This document shows positions 8,801 to 16,590 of a stretch of DNA of 34,417 nt, in pieces. The notes beneath the pieces are model-generated. The model was not told the DNA's origin. It made no database searches and saw only the letters and a list, made by a program, of their open reading frames with translations. The stretch covers positions 1-34,417 of the forward strand of contig JALNVG010000003.1 of assembly GCA_023227685.1 (NCBI GenBank). Reading direction: 5' to 3'. The stretch is from Bacteroidaceae bacterium (GTDB lineage Bacteria; Bacteroidota; Bacteroidia; Bacteroidales; Bacteroidaceae). The stretch's first letter is position 1. Each line of letters opens with the position of its first letter. Position numbers and translations under genes: made by a program.

Positions 8801-9898
8801 CTATTTTTCAATACCAAATTTATACATGGTAATTTGCTGATATTCATCATCAGGAAGTAATGTACAAGTTGGAAAATGTGCTCTATTTGGTGTATCAGGA
8901 AAACATTGCGCTTCAAAGCAAATAGCACTTCTTGAAGGAAATGTTGCCCCATGTGCTCCTTTGAAGCCATTGAGCCAGTTTCCTGTGTAAAGCTGGACTC
9001 CTGTTTCTGTAGTATATACTTCCATTTTGCGTCCGCTTATTGGCTCGATGCAAGTTGCTGCCCATTCGAGAGCTCCAGATTCTGATTTATTCAACACGAA
9101 GCAATGGTCGTAACCGCTTCCGTTAATTATTTGTTGGTCTTTGTCTTTAATTCTTTCTCCAACAATATGCGGAGTGCGAAAATCCATAGGGGTTCCTTCT
9201 ACTTTTAATATCTCTCCCGTAGGAATGGAAACATTATTTATAGGTACGAAGTAATCAGCGTTGATAGAAAGTATATTGTTTTCAACAGTAGGAGTCGGGT
9301 TACTTATTCCGGCGAGGTTATAAAACCCGTGATTGGTTAGGTTGATTATTGTGGCTTTATCCGTATTTGCCTTATACTCTATATTCAGTGTATTTTCGTC
9401 TTCATCAAGCTGATAGGTCATTTCTACTTCTAATTTACCGGGGAATCCTTCTTCACCGTCGGCTGAAACGTAGTTAAATCGGATGGTTCTATGATCAATT
9501 TGATCGGCATCCCATATGCGGGTGTGAAATCCTGTTGGACCTCCATGTAAAGAATTTGGGCCATTGTTAATTGTGAGTTGGTGATCTTCTCCGAACAACG
9601 TAAATTTTCCATTGGCAATGCGATTACCATAACGACCTACTGTAGTGCTTAGAAAAGGTTCGGGGCTGTTAATAACATGATCAATGCTGTCGTGACCAAG
9701 GATTACACTGGCATATTTTCCGTTCTTGTCAGGTACCATAATAGAAAGAATGGCGCAACCGTAATTTGTGACAGCTACTTCCATTCCATTTTTGTTCTTA
9801 AGGATGAATAATTTGGTTTCTTTGTTGTTTATCACCTTTTTAAAATCTTCCGGATGTAGTCCTGAAAGATTGTTTTCCATAGGAAATTTACTTATCAT
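8801..9898 (-). CDS. galM: Aldose 1-epimerase (galactose mutarotase)
   Basis: Interconverts alpha and beta anomers of galactose/glucose so that galactokinase receives the alpha form. The 365-residue beta-sandwich enzyme shows the substrate-binding HGG at 118-120, the general-acid His190 in NLTNHGFYNLAG, and the general-base Glu329 in ICFEAQCFPDTPN. No lipobox or clear signal peptide is present, so it is probably cytoplasmic. It is the first gene of the galM-transporter-galK operon and diverges from manA across a 257-nt spacer. An alternative Met lies at 9880, six codons in. The gene order galK, transporter, galM, then manA recalls the arrangement I remember in Bacteroides species. Confidence 0.95.
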   Translation of the reverse strand: MISKFPMENNLSGLHPEDFKKVINNKETKLFILKNKNGMEVAVTNYGCAILSIMVPDKNGKYASVILGHDSIDHVINSPEPFLSTTVGRYGNRIANGKFTLFGEDHQLTINNGPNSLHGGPTGFHTRIWDADQIDHRTIRFNYVSADGEEGFPGKLEVEMTYQLDEDENTLNIEYKANTDKATIINLTNHGFYNLAGISNPTPTVENNILSINADYFVPINNVSIPTGEILKVEGTPMDFRTPHIVGERIKDKDQQIINGSGYDHCFVLNKSESGALEWAATCIEPISGRKMEVYTTETGVQLYTGNWLNGFKGAHGATFPSRSAICFEAQCFPDTPNRAHFPTCTLLPDDEYQQITMYKFGIEK

Positions 9899-9927
9899 GT
9901 TTGGATGAGTTAATTAATTGTTTTATG

Positions 9928-9959
9928 CAAATTACGACAAATTCTTTGTTACGGGCAAA
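9928..9959 (-). promoter_or_regulatory. Possible promoter for the galM-transporter-galK operon
   Basis: On the minus strand, TTTG (9959-9956) is followed after 21 nt by TAATTTG (9934-9928), one base short of TAnnTTTG. The two boxes belong to two copies of GCAAATTA on the plus strand (9927-9934, 9955-9962), 28 bp apart, which could alternatively be a regulator site. Tentative. Confidence 0.4.
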
Positions 9960-10065
9960 TTATTTATGTAAATTTTCGCAAAAAAATGCATTAAAAAAAT
10001 CTCTTAAGTTCTGAAAGTTATTATCTTCAGAAAAAAGAAGATTTTATGCCGAATTTTTGTTTGAT

Positions 10066-10099
10066 TTTGTTTTTCGTTTGATAATTTTTTGTATGTTTG
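10066..10099 (+). promoter_or_regulatory. Probable manA promoter
   Basis: TATGTTTG at 10092-10099 matches the -7 consensus exactly. The nearest upstream TTTG (10066-10069) is 22 nt away, slightly long. The predicted leader to the ATG at 10156 is about 50 nt. Confidence 0.55.
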
Positions 10100-10155
10100 C
10101 CTAAGAATTCAATAAGTCAAATTTAAATTATTTAATTTTCAACAAATTACTTGAA

Positions 10156-11127
10156 ATGTATCCATTAAAATTCGAACCTTTACTGAAGCAAACGCTTTGG
10201 GGTGGTGACAAAATTGTTTCGTACAAGAATCTTAGTTCTGATTTGAAAAACGTCGGTGAAAGTTGGGAAGTATCTGGTGTCGAGGGTAGTGAATCCATTG
10301 TAGCTAGTGGTCCTGATAAGGGATTAACGCTGACTGATGTTGTTCGGAGATACCGTGAAGAACTCGTGGGAAAGGTTAATTATAAACGCTTTGGTAACAC
10401 TTTTCCATTGTTAATCAAATTTATCGATGCAAAGCTAGACTTGTCTATACAAGTTCACCCAGATGACAAGCTGGCTAAAAAACGTCACAATTCTTTGGGA
10501 AAAACAGAAATGTGGTATGTAATTGGTGCTGAAAAAGGTGCTAAGTTGCGTTCTGGATTTTCGAAAGAAATTACGCCTAAAGAGTATAAACAACGTATTT
10601 ATGATGATACGATCACTGATGTTTTGCAAGAATATGAAATTCATCAGGGAGATGTATTCTATCTTCCGGCAGGACGTATTCATAGTATTGGTGCAGGTGC
10701 TTTTATTGCTGAAATTCAAGAAACATCGAATATTACTTATCGAATTTACGATTTTAACCGTAAAGGTGCTGATGGTAAGACTCGTGAATTGCATACAGAT
10801 TTAGCCCGTGATGCGATAAATTATGATATGATCGACGATTATCGTACTAAATATGAACAGGTGAAAGACGAACCAGTAGAATTGGTGGCATGTGTTCATT
10901 TTACGACATCTTTATATGATTTAACCGAAAAAACAGATTGTGATTATTCGGAATTAGATTCATTTATTATTTTTATTTGTATCGAAGGCTCATGTTCTAT
11001 GAGAGATAATGAAAATAATGAATTTACTTTGCATGTAGGTGAAACAGTTGTGATTCCTGCAACGACAGAAGAAGTTTCCATTACTCCAAATGAAGGTGGC
11101 GTTAAATTACTTGAAAGTTACGTTTGA
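10156..11127 (+). CDS. manA: Mannose-6-phosphate isomerase, class I
   Basis: Zinc cupin enzyme that interconverts mannose-6-phosphate and fructose-6-phosphate, feeding mannose into glycolysis or supplying GDP-mannose. The 323-residue short (bacterial) form keeps the four zinc ligands in order: Gln99 and His101 in IQVHPDD, Glu118 in GKTEMWYVIG, and His176 in PAGRIHSIGAG. KQTLWGGDKI at 11-20 is also typical. A smaller second cupin region ends with TLHVGETVVIPA. It is transcribed divergently from the galactose operon. A possible link to gmd/fcl 20 kb away is GDP-mannose supply, but that is metabolic inference only. Confidence 0.95.
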   Translation: MYPLKFEPLLKQTLWGGDKIVSYKNLSSDLKNVGESWEVSGVEGSESIVASGPDKGLTLTDVVRRYREELVGKVNYKRFGNTFPLLIKFIDAKLDLSIQVHPDDKLAKKRHNSLGKTEMWYVIGAEKGAKLRSGFSKEITPKEYKQRIYDDTITDVLQEYEIHQGDVFYLPAGRIHSIGAGAFIAEIQETSNITYRIYDFNRKGADGKTRELHTDLARDAINYDMIDDYRTKYEQVKDEPVELVACVHFTTSLYDLTEKTDCDYSELDSFIIFICIEGSCSMRDNENNEFTLHVGETVVIPATTEEVSITPNEGGVKLLESYV

Positions 11128-11140
11128 TAGTCTTATAATA

Positions 11141-11190
11141 AAAACAGGTGGAGATAAAAATCAAATATTTGGTGACTTCGCCTGTTTTTT
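11141..11190. terminator. Terminator between manA and the YtxH cassette (bidirectional)
   Basis: AAAACAGGTGGAG (11141-11153) pairs with CTTCGCCTGTTTT (11176-11188) over 13 bp including two G-U pairs, and is followed by more T. The loop holds a small CAAATATTTG palindrome. The A-rich 5' side gives a U-tract on the minus strand too, so it can serve both convergent units. Confidence 0.85.
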
Positions 11191-11193
11191 ATT

Positions 11194-11451
11194 TTAGCAT
11201 TTTCTGATATATTTTTTTATTCTTTGTATGATTTTCAATCCTGTTGTTATTCCATCATAAAAGGTAAATCCTATGTTAATGGCATGTAGAAATACGTCCT
11301 TTTTATCTTGTGCTGATTTAGTAGGATTAATAATGGTTTTGACTGTTTCTGTCATTAACAGTTGCTGTATTTTGATCTCTTCTAATACTTCGAATTTCCG
11401 CCTGGCTATTTTTTCTAAAGAGTAGTTGTTTGTATTTTGTTTTTTATTCAT
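11194..11451 (-). CDS. Small basic protein of unknown function
   Basis: 85 residues from ATG 11451 (MNKKQNTNNY). An in-frame ATG at 11475 would overlap the upstream gene by 32 nt, whereas 11451 overlaps by only 8 nt, the usual translational-coupling pattern. The protein is rich in Lys/Arg/Ile. It has an amphipathic N-terminal half (LEKIARRKFEVLEEIKIQQLL), then GFTFYDGITTGLKIIQRIKKYIRK, which may lie along or in a membrane. I do not recognise a named family. As the last gene of the YtxH/holin-like cassette it probably works at the membrane with those proteins. Confidence 0.7.
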   Translation of the reverse strand: MNKKQNTNNYSLEKIARRKFEVLEEIKIQQLLMTETVKTIINPTKSAQDKKDVFLHAINIGFTFYDGITTGLKIIQRIKKYIRKC

Positions 11452-11821
11452 AATCCTGTTTTTTCTTTGAGTCATTAAGAAACAGTCCGGAAAGAAATCT
11501 TGTCATCGGAAGAATTATTAATTTTTTGCGAAAAACAACGGTTAATGAAATAAGTAGTAAATTTAGTGCGGCAATTATACAAAAGCTAATTTTTAGACTG
11601 CCAACCCAAGATTCTAGAATATAAGCGAAAGCAAAAAATAGATAAAACAAAGCAATCATGCCGAGGATGATGAGGATAATTACTAATATTAAAGTAGAGA
11701 AAAATATCGTTAACTTTTCGGTTATTTCCAAAAAAGTATATTCTTTTTGTAGTAATAAATATTTCTTGAATTCCGAGAAAAGTTTTTGTATATTGTCTAT
11801 ATTTTTATCATCTGTAAACAT
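11444..11821 (-). CDS. Phage-holin-family-like membrane protein
   Basis: 125 residues with two long hydrophobic segments (about 42-70, FFSTLILVIILIILGMIALFYLFFAF, split here by description only, and about 76-95, ISFCIIAALNLLLISLTVVF) joined by a short loop, with charged ends. This layout matches the small 'phage holin family' proteins (Holin_3_6/putative Actinobacterial Holin-X type) often found beside YtxH proteins in Bacteroidota. No phage genes are nearby, so a lytic holin role is unlikely; a general membrane or stress function is more reasonable. The start ATG 11821 lies 25 nt after the YtxH stop, and the stop overlaps the next gene. Confidence 0.78.
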   Translation of the reverse strand: MFTDDKNIDNIQKLFSEFKKYLLLQKEYTFLEITEKLTIFFSTLILVIILIILGMIALFYLFFAFAYILESWVGSLKISFCIIAALNLLLISLTVVFRKKLIILPMTRFLSGLFLNDSKKKQDYE

Positions 11822-11846
11822 GCTTGTTCTACTTTTTTGGTTTCTT

Positions 11847-12065
11847 TTATTCAGCTTCTTTAATTTTATCGCCGTTTATTTTAGCTTTAATTTCATCAAT
11901 AAGCTTCTTCATGTCCTCGCTATTGAGCTTTATGCCTTTCTGCTTGAGCAATTCTGCTATTTTGTTACGGGTATCTTCTCCTTTTTCCGGAGCAAATAAC
12001 AAACCGACGATTGCACCTATGGCAGCGCCGCCTAAAAAAACCGCTAGTACATTTAATGTTTTCAT
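11847..12065 (-). CDS. YtxH domain-containing protein
   Basis: 72-residue protein with one glycine-rich transmembrane segment (LNVLAVFLGGAAIGAIVGLLFAP) followed directly by the YtxH hallmark FAPEKGEDTRNKI and an amphipathic, charged C-terminus (LLKQKGIKLNSEDMKKLIDEIKA). YtxH proteins are small membrane proteins often linked to general stress, of unknown mechanism. I use ATG 12065, not the in-frame ATG at 12089, because the -7 box at 12091-12098 puts the transcript start at about 12085, downstream of the first A of that upstream codon. First gene of the leftward cassette. Confidence 0.85.
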   Translation of the reverse strand: MKTLNVLAVFLGGAAIGAIVGLLFAPEKGEDTRNKIAELLKQKGIKLNSEDMKKLIDEIKAKINGDKIKEAE

Positions 12066-12090
12066 ATTTCTATTTTTATTAGTTTTCATA

Positions 12091-12098
12091 CAAATATA
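12091..12098 (-). promoter_or_regulatory. -7 element of the YtxH cassette promoter
   Basis: CAAATATA on the plus strand is TATATTTG on the minus strand, an exact -7 match. No good TTTG is found at the expected -33 position (only a weak TG). It decides the start of the YtxH gene. Confidence 0.65.
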
Positions 12099-12169
12099 GC
12101 ATTTTTTTTATTATTTGGCATTTTATTTTTTAAAATAAGTTATAACGAACTTTTTTTGTTCATTATTGT

Positions 12170-12200
12170 TTTGTATAATGATAAAAATTCTCTTATTTTG
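12170..12200 (+). promoter_or_regulatory. Probable promoter for the SPOR lipoprotein
   Basis: TTTG (12170-12173), 19-nt spacer, then TTATTTTG (12193-12200), one mismatch from TAnnTTTG. The predicted leader before the ATG at 12250 is about 43 nt. Confidence 0.55.
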
Positions 12201-12249
12201 TTGTTGGAATGAATTAACGTAAAGGAAATAATTTAAATTTTATAAAGTA

Positions 12250-12753
12250 ATGAAGAAAATTTTAGTTCTAGGAATTAGTGTATGCATGACTTTGGCTTTT
12301 GTTTCTTGTAAATCAAGTGAAAGTGCATATAAAAAAGCTTACGAAAAAGCTAAGCAACATGAATTGGTTGATAGTCTTCAAACATCGTCAACAGCAACAG
12401 AGGCAGCTACTTCGGTAACTGCTCCATATACGGTAAAGAAATCTGTTAGTAATTCAACAGGTATTCGTCAGGAAAAGGTAACTGTGGTTTCTGGCAAAGA
12501 TATGTTAAAGAAATATAGTGTAGTTGTTGGTAGTTTTGGTGTTAAGGCCAATGCTGACGGTTTGAAAGATTGGTTGGATGCACGTGGCTATGGTGCTACA
12601 GTTGCCTTTAATGCCGAAAAAGCAATGTATCGTGTAATCGTCAATACTTTTGATGATCGTTCATCTGCTGAAACGGCACGTGATGAGTTTAAGGCAAAAT
12701 ATCCTGAGCGTGCTGATTTTCAAGGCTCTTGGCTACTGTATCGACTTGATTGA
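12250..12753 (+). CDS. SPOR-domain lipoprotein
   Basis: 167 residues. The signal peptide and lipobox are MKKILVLGISVCMTLAFVSC (lipidated Cys20), followed by a Lys/Ala/Ser/Thr-rich linker of about 65 residues. The C-terminal SPOR domain occupies about 92-167 (YSVVVGSFGVKANADGLKDWL, then a second repeat around YRVIVNTFDDRSSAETARDEF). SPOR domains bind denuded glycan strands of septal peptidoglycan, so the protein is probably an outer-membrane lipoprotein that touches the cell wall at division sites. It is a single-gene unit with its own promoter and a strong terminator just downstream. Confidence 0.9.
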   Translation: MKKILVLGISVCMTLAFVSCKSSESAYKKAYEKAKQHELVDSLQTSSTATEAATSVTAPYTVKKSVSNSTGIRQEKVTVVSGKDMLKKYSVVVGSFGVKANADGLKDWLDARGYGATVAFNAEKAMYRVIVNTFDDRSSAETARDEFKAKYPERADFQGSWLLYRLD

Positions 12754-12783
12754 TTTTTTTTTAATAAATAGCGTTTATAATCG

Positions 12784-12819
12784 AAGTGTATCTTTTAATT
12801 AAAAGATACACTTTTTTTT
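12784..12819 (+). terminator. Strong intrinsic terminator after the SPOR gene
   Basis: A perfect 30-nt palindrome (12784-12813): arm AAGTGTATCTTTT, centre AATT, then the complementary arm. It is followed by a T run to 12819. It would form a 13-bp stem with a 4-nt loop. Confidence 0.9.
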
Positions 12820-12886
12820 ATAGAATTACGAAATCGGAGTAAGAAATATTAATTTTAATGTTTTTCTTGTTTTTTTTATGAATTCC

Positions 12887-12917
12887 TTTGTTGTAATAAA
12901 AAATATGATTACATTTG
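12887..12917 (+). promoter_or_regulatory. Bacteroidota-type promoter for the YjbH-like gene
   Basis: TTTG (12887-12890), 19-nt spacer, TACATTTG (12910-12917): exact consensus. Transcription should start near 12923, leaving a leader of about 75 nt before ATG 12999. Confidence 0.8.
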
Positions 12918-12998
12918 TCCTGAAACGTGGGCGCTAGATATATTCATAAGAAATTTAGGCCTAACGATTATAAGGAAAATAGACACAAAACCTATAAA

Positions 12999-14222
12999 AT
13001 GAGAAACGTATTGATTATAAATTCATATGCAGTGAATGGTGTAGCATTATTACTGTTCTGCTTATTTCCTTTGAAGGGAAATTGCCAGGGTGGTGAAGAT
13101 GCAGTCAATATGCTCGTCAAAATGGGATTTACAAATGTGGGTTGGTCTGAAAATGAAAAGGAACGCATATATGTCATGGAAAATGACGCTTATCGTTTAC
13201 AGGGTGTCGGCATAGGTAAGGCTCTTGATATTATTCAAAAAATCGGATTACCAGTCCGAAAATCATGTAGAATTATTTTCTTAGATAATAATATTCCCCA
13301 AATTTCTCTTAATTATCAGCCAATGAGTATTGATACTACTAGTATTGTAACTCATGCCGATTGGGATATCAGTTATAAGTTGGGAGATGTGAAACAACTA
13401 CGTCAAATTAAGAAAAGAAATAGCTCTCTATTTAAGGTTGATATTATGGTATATCCTGAATTATCCTTTAAAAATTACATAATTACCCAGATATATCAAG
13501 TGTTGACTAATTTTTCACCAGCCGTGGAGGTTTCTTTATGGAAAGGTATGAAATTTATAGGCCAAATCATTCTTCCTCTGTATAATGATGGTTATGGTCG
13601 TCTGTGTAGCAAAGTTAGGCCTCAGTTTTTTGAAATTACGCAAAATGTTCGTTTACCATATAATATATGGGGAAAGTTTGCCATCGGTCTTTTTAATAAT
13701 AATCGTTATGGTATTGATATGACGGTTTGGCATCATTTTAGTGATGAACATTTTACAATTGAGGGTAGAATAGGTTATACCGGTCAGAATTATTGGGATG
13801 GTTTTACTTGTTATTATGGTACCTTGAAACGTTTGATGTGGTCAATCGGTGCATCTTATTATTTACCTTGTTATAATTTAGAAACAACAGTGAGAGGAGC
13901 ACAGTTTTTGTTGGGTGAAAGAGGTGTTAGAGTAGATGTCGTGCGCCATTTCCGTTATGCTTCTATAGGCTTTTATGCTGAAAAGGCCAATGGTGCGAAT
14001 AGTAATGGAGGCTTTTTGTTTCAGATAGCTCTTCCTCCATATAAATATAAGCGTAAGGGGTATATTCCTCGTGTTGATTTATCTAATCAATTTGGTATAT
14101 CTTATAATGCGGGAAATGAAAAATATTATTATAAAGAATATAAGGTTATGCCAAGTGATAATGTAATGCAAAGGAATAGTTTTAATCCCTATTTTATTAA
14201 ATCAGAAATTTTGAATTATTAA
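12999..14222 (+). CDS. Putative outer-membrane protein, YjbH-like
   Basis: 407 residues starting at ATG 12999, which gives a good signal peptide (hydrophobic GVALLLFCLFPL, cleavage near NCQG). A GTG at 12927 would add 24 charged residues before it and sits only a few bases after the predicted transcript start. After a short N-terminal soluble region (VNMLVKMGFTNVGWSENEKER) come many alternating aromatic strands that suggest a beta-barrel. The segment GERGVRVDVVRHFRYASIGFYAEK and the later GGFLFQIALPP resemble the C-terminal part of YjbH, an outer-membrane protein tied to exopolysaccharide in Enterobacteria. That is recognition by eye, so the name is tentative. The DUF3869-like lipoprotein gene begins 15 nt downstream, suggesting an operon. 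Confidence 0.6.
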   Translation: MRNVLIINSYAVNGVALLLFCLFPLKGNCQGGEDAVNMLVKMGFTNVGWSENEKERIYVMENDAYRLQGVGIGKALDIIQKIGLPVRKSCRIIFLDNNIPQISLNYQPMSIDTTSIVTHADWDISYKLGDVKQLRQIKKRNSSLFKVDIMVYPELSFKNYIITQIYQVLTNFSPAVEVSLWKGMKFIGQIILPLYNDGYGRLCSKVRPQFFEITQNVRLPYNIWGKFAIGLFNNNRYGIDMTVWHHFSDEHFTIEGRIGYTGQNYWDGFTCYYGTLKRLMWSIGASYYLPCYNLETTVRGAQFLLGERGVRVDVVRHFRYASIGFYAEKANGANSNGGFLFQIALPPYKYKRKGYIPRVDLSNQFGISYNAGNEKYYYKEYKVMPSDNVMQRNSFNPYFIKSEILNY

Positions 14223-14237
14223 TTTTATTTTATTGAC

Positions 14238-15209
14238 ATGAAAAAGAAAAGTATTTTATTAGGTCTTAACGCAAAATTAGCGTTAATTTTGGTAGCATTC
14301 TGCGGTTTGTTCGCTAGCTGCTATGAAAAAGAGAACATTGATGTGCCTACTCCTGCTGCGGCAAAGTATACCATCTATGGTAATTTGTTTTCAGCTTCTA
14401 CTGGTGAGGCTGTAAATGGAACTGTAACTATTGGTTCTACCTCAGTTACTACAACTAATGGTTATTTTACAACGACTGAAAGTGCTGGTGGTACTTATAC
14501 TGTTACTGTTAATCTTGATGGTTATTTGGAAGCTACAAGAACAATTTTTTTACCGACTGTTGCTGCCGGTGAAGAGTGTGTATGCTATGCTGATATCATC
14601 CTATTTGATGCTACAACGCAAGTCGTTGAGCCTGAGGCTAATGATCCTGCAACTTCTAGCGATGCCGGATATACAACTTTTGTAGGTGATCAAGTTTTAG
14701 CAACGGATGCATTTATTAAGGACTTATCATTAACGGGTGCAACTGTTGGCAATGTCACAACTATTATATTGTCTGATGGAAGTATACAGAAAACTCTTCC
14801 AGTAACTTATACATCTGCAACGACAGAGGAGGTTAGTGTACCTTATTTTTCCATAACAGGTTTTATATCTAATGTCATTCCGTCTTCAGCCAGCTCTACT
14901 CTTGTTAGATCCTTAAGTGAGAATGATATATGGATTGCATCTGCTTCGAAATTTTTGGGCAGAGCTTATGGCTTTACTTATGTAAGCAGTACTTCCACTA
15001 TCAATCCAAATGGAGGAACACTTACCGGTTATGATATTATTTATACATATGCAGTTAGAAGTCTTACCTTCAGTGCTAAAAAAGGTTTGGTTTCCTATAT
15101 GTCTAATGTTGTCATATCACCTCGTTACGATACGACTCATGATCATAGTCATAGCCATAGCCATGGCGATGATAGTAATGCAGGTGGTGGTTCTGGTTCA
15201 TCTAATTAA
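14238..15209 (+). CDS. Lipoprotein with Ig/carboxypeptidase-regulatory-like domain and His-rich C-terminus
   Basis: 323 residues. The signal peptide ends in a lipobox (LFASC, Cys about 30). Residues about 42-120 form a carboxypeptidase-regulatory or PEGA-like beta-sandwich (YTIYGNLFSASTGEAVNGTVTI, with GGTYTVTVNLDGYLEA). A second Ser/Thr-rich beta region follows. The layout resembles the Bacteroides DUF3869 family, a tentative recognition. The C-terminus is striking: six His alternating with Asp/Ser (HDHSHSHSHGDD, encoded by CATAGY-type hexamers near 15139-15165) and then a Gly/Ser tail, suggesting metal binding or a flexible surface tail. It lies 15 nt after the YjbH-like gene and 88 nt before the OmpA-family gene. 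I assign no function. Confidence 0.72.
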   Translation: MKKKSILLGLNAKLALILVAFCGLFASCYEKENIDVPTPAAAKYTIYGNLFSASTGEAVNGTVTIGSTSVTTTNGYFTTTESAGGTYTVTVNLDGYLEATRTIFLPTVAAGEECVCYADIILFDATTQVVEPEANDPATSSDAGYTTFVGDQVLATDAFIKDLSLTGATVGNVTTIILSDGSIQKTLPVTYTSATTEEVSVPYFSITGFISNVIPSSASSTLVRSLSENDIWIASASKFLGRAYGFTYVSSTSTINPNGGTLTGYDIIYTYAVRSLTFSAKKGLVSYMSNVVISPRYDTTHDHSHSHSHGDDSNAGGGSGSSN

Positions 15210-15297
15210 TAGAATAGAAAGTAGGCTTTTAGTTAGATTATTTTGATAATACTTCTATTTTTTAAAGATGAAGTTAGATTAAAAAAACAAGAAAACA

Positions 15298-16413
15298 ATG
15301 AAAAGTAAATTAGTAATATTATCTTTACTATTAGCTGGTGTGGCTTCAACGGCTACTGCGCAGTATAAAGAGACATTCTATAGCGACAACTTTAAGGATA
15401 ATATCTTTATAGGTATCGGTGGGGGTGCTCAGGTATGCGTAAATCCAGATAATAGTGATTATGGCATAGGGAATGCCATTACGCCTATACTGAATATATC
15501 GGTGGGCAAATTATTCAACCCTATTTGGGGAGTTCGCTTACAAGCGGCTGGTGCATGGTCAAGATTATATTCTGAGTATGGTTTGGCTGATGGTTTATAT
15601 AAAAAGTTAAACAAGCATTATGTAACAACTCGTATTGAAGGATTATATAATTTATCAAATGCGATATATGGTTATAATCCTAATCGCTTGTTTACATTAT
15701 CTGCTTTTGCAGGTCCCGGTTTGACTTTTGCCAAAGCTTTCGGAGATCAGAAAACGATTGATGCGTTGATTAACGGTTCTGTTGGTTTGATGGGACAATT
15801 CAATATTTGTGAAAATTGGGATATCAACGTTGAAGCTCGTGGTGAAGTTTCACCTTCAATTTTTGGTTCAAAGAGTAGTGCTTATACAGATGGAGCCGTA
15901 TCTTTAACTGTTGGTACAGCTTATACATTCGGAGGAAAGAAATTTGTTTCTTGCAAACCTGTTGATAATACAGCTCTGAATAATGCCATTAATGAGTGTC
16001 GCGAACAGCTATCTCAATGTCTGAAAGATTTGGCTGATACTCAGGATTCTTTGAAGAATGTTAAACCTGAAATTAAGGAAGTAGTACACGAAAAAACTAT
16101 AGTTAATCCGATGGCTGTGTTCTTCAAGATAGGTAGTGCTAAGATTGATGGTTATGGTAAGGTTAATATTAAATTAATCGCTGATGCAATGAAAGCTAAT
16201 CCTGACGCAAAGTATAAGATAGCAGGTTATGCAGATAAGGCAACAGGATCGATTTCTTTAAATAAGAAGCTTTCTGAAAAACGTGCTAAGGTTGTTTACA
16301 ATGCATTGATAGATGCTGGTGTAAGCAAAGACCAACTTATACGTATCGGTTTTGGTGGTACATCTAATATGTTTGGTAAGAATTATCTGAATCGTGTAGT
16401 TATTATGAAATAG
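15298..16413 (+). CDS. OmpA-family outer-membrane protein
   Basis: 371 residues. A signal peptide (MKSKLVILSLLLAGVASTATA, cleaved before QYKE) precedes an N-terminal beta-barrel of about 190 residues (IFIGIGGGAQVCVN; TVGTAYTFGGKKF). A short linker with several Cys and coiled-coil character (NNAINECREQLSQCLKDLADTQDSL, described by its start near residue 228) connects to a C-terminal OmpA peptidoglycan-binding domain (about 275-371: VFFKIGSAKIDGYGKVN, YKIAGYADKATGS, LSEKRAKVVYNALI). It should anchor the outer membrane to peptidoglycan. A TTATTTTG at 15238-15245 may be a weak -7 box, so it may be transcribed separately from the two genes upstream. A strong terminator follows. Confidence 0.9.
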   Translation: MKSKLVILSLLLAGVASTATAQYKETFYSDNFKDNIFIGIGGGAQVCVNPDNSDYGIGNAITPILNISVGKLFNPIWGVRLQAAGAWSRLYSEYGLADGLYKKLNKHYVTTRIEGLYNLSNAIYGYNPNRLFTLSAFAGPGLTFAKAFGDQKTIDALINGSVGLMGQFNICENWDINVEARGEVSPSIFGSKSSAYTDGAVSLTVGTAYTFGGKKFVSCKPVDNTALNNAINECREQLSQCLKDLADTQDSLKNVKPEIKEVVHEKTIVNPMAVFFKIGSAKIDGYGKVNIKLIADAMKANPDAKYKIAGYADKATGSISLNKKLSEKRAKVVYNALIDAGVSKDQLIRIGFGGTSNMFGKNYLNRVVIMK

Positions 16414-16439
16414 ATATTTCATTAAATAATTAGTATAAT

Positions 16440-16476
16440 AAGATGGGCATCTTCATATAGAAGATGCCCATCTTTT
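16440..16476 (+). terminator. Intrinsic terminator after the OmpA-family gene
   Basis: AAGATGGGCATCTTC (16440-16454), loop ATATA, and a perfectly complementary arm (16460-16474) followed by TT. A 15-bp stem; the flanking A/T allows action in both directions. Confidence 0.9.
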
Positions 16477-16575
16477 ATATTAAATCATCCTTAATATGCA
16501 TCGCTGCCTCTTGTTGTTAAGTGATATGTTTCTACAATAATTGGAATTTTCTTTTATTGATTCAAATAATAATTG

Positions 16576-16583
16576 TATTTTTG
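16576..16583 (+). promoter_or_regulatory. -7 element for ruvX-def
   Basis: TATTTTTG is an exact -7 match; the -33 box is poor (TTTA at 16553-16556, 19-nt spacer). Only 7 nt separate it from the ruvX ATG, so the mRNA would be leaderless or nearly so. Confidence 0.6.
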
Positions 16584-16590
16584 CACTTAA

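Noticed and set aside
11444..11821. Prophage holin / lysis cassette
   Set aside because: No endolysin, capsid or integrase gene is nearby; the neighbours are YtxH and a small basic protein, a non-phage arrangement.
12927..12998. N-terminal extension of the YjbH-like protein from GTG 12927
   Set aside because: It would place 24 charged residues before a clear signal peptide, and the codon lies within a few bases of the predicted transcript start.
15238..15245. Promoter of the OmpA-family gene
   Set aside because: TTATTTTG is one mismatch from the -7 box, but there is no TTTG at the right distance, so I did not list it as a feature.
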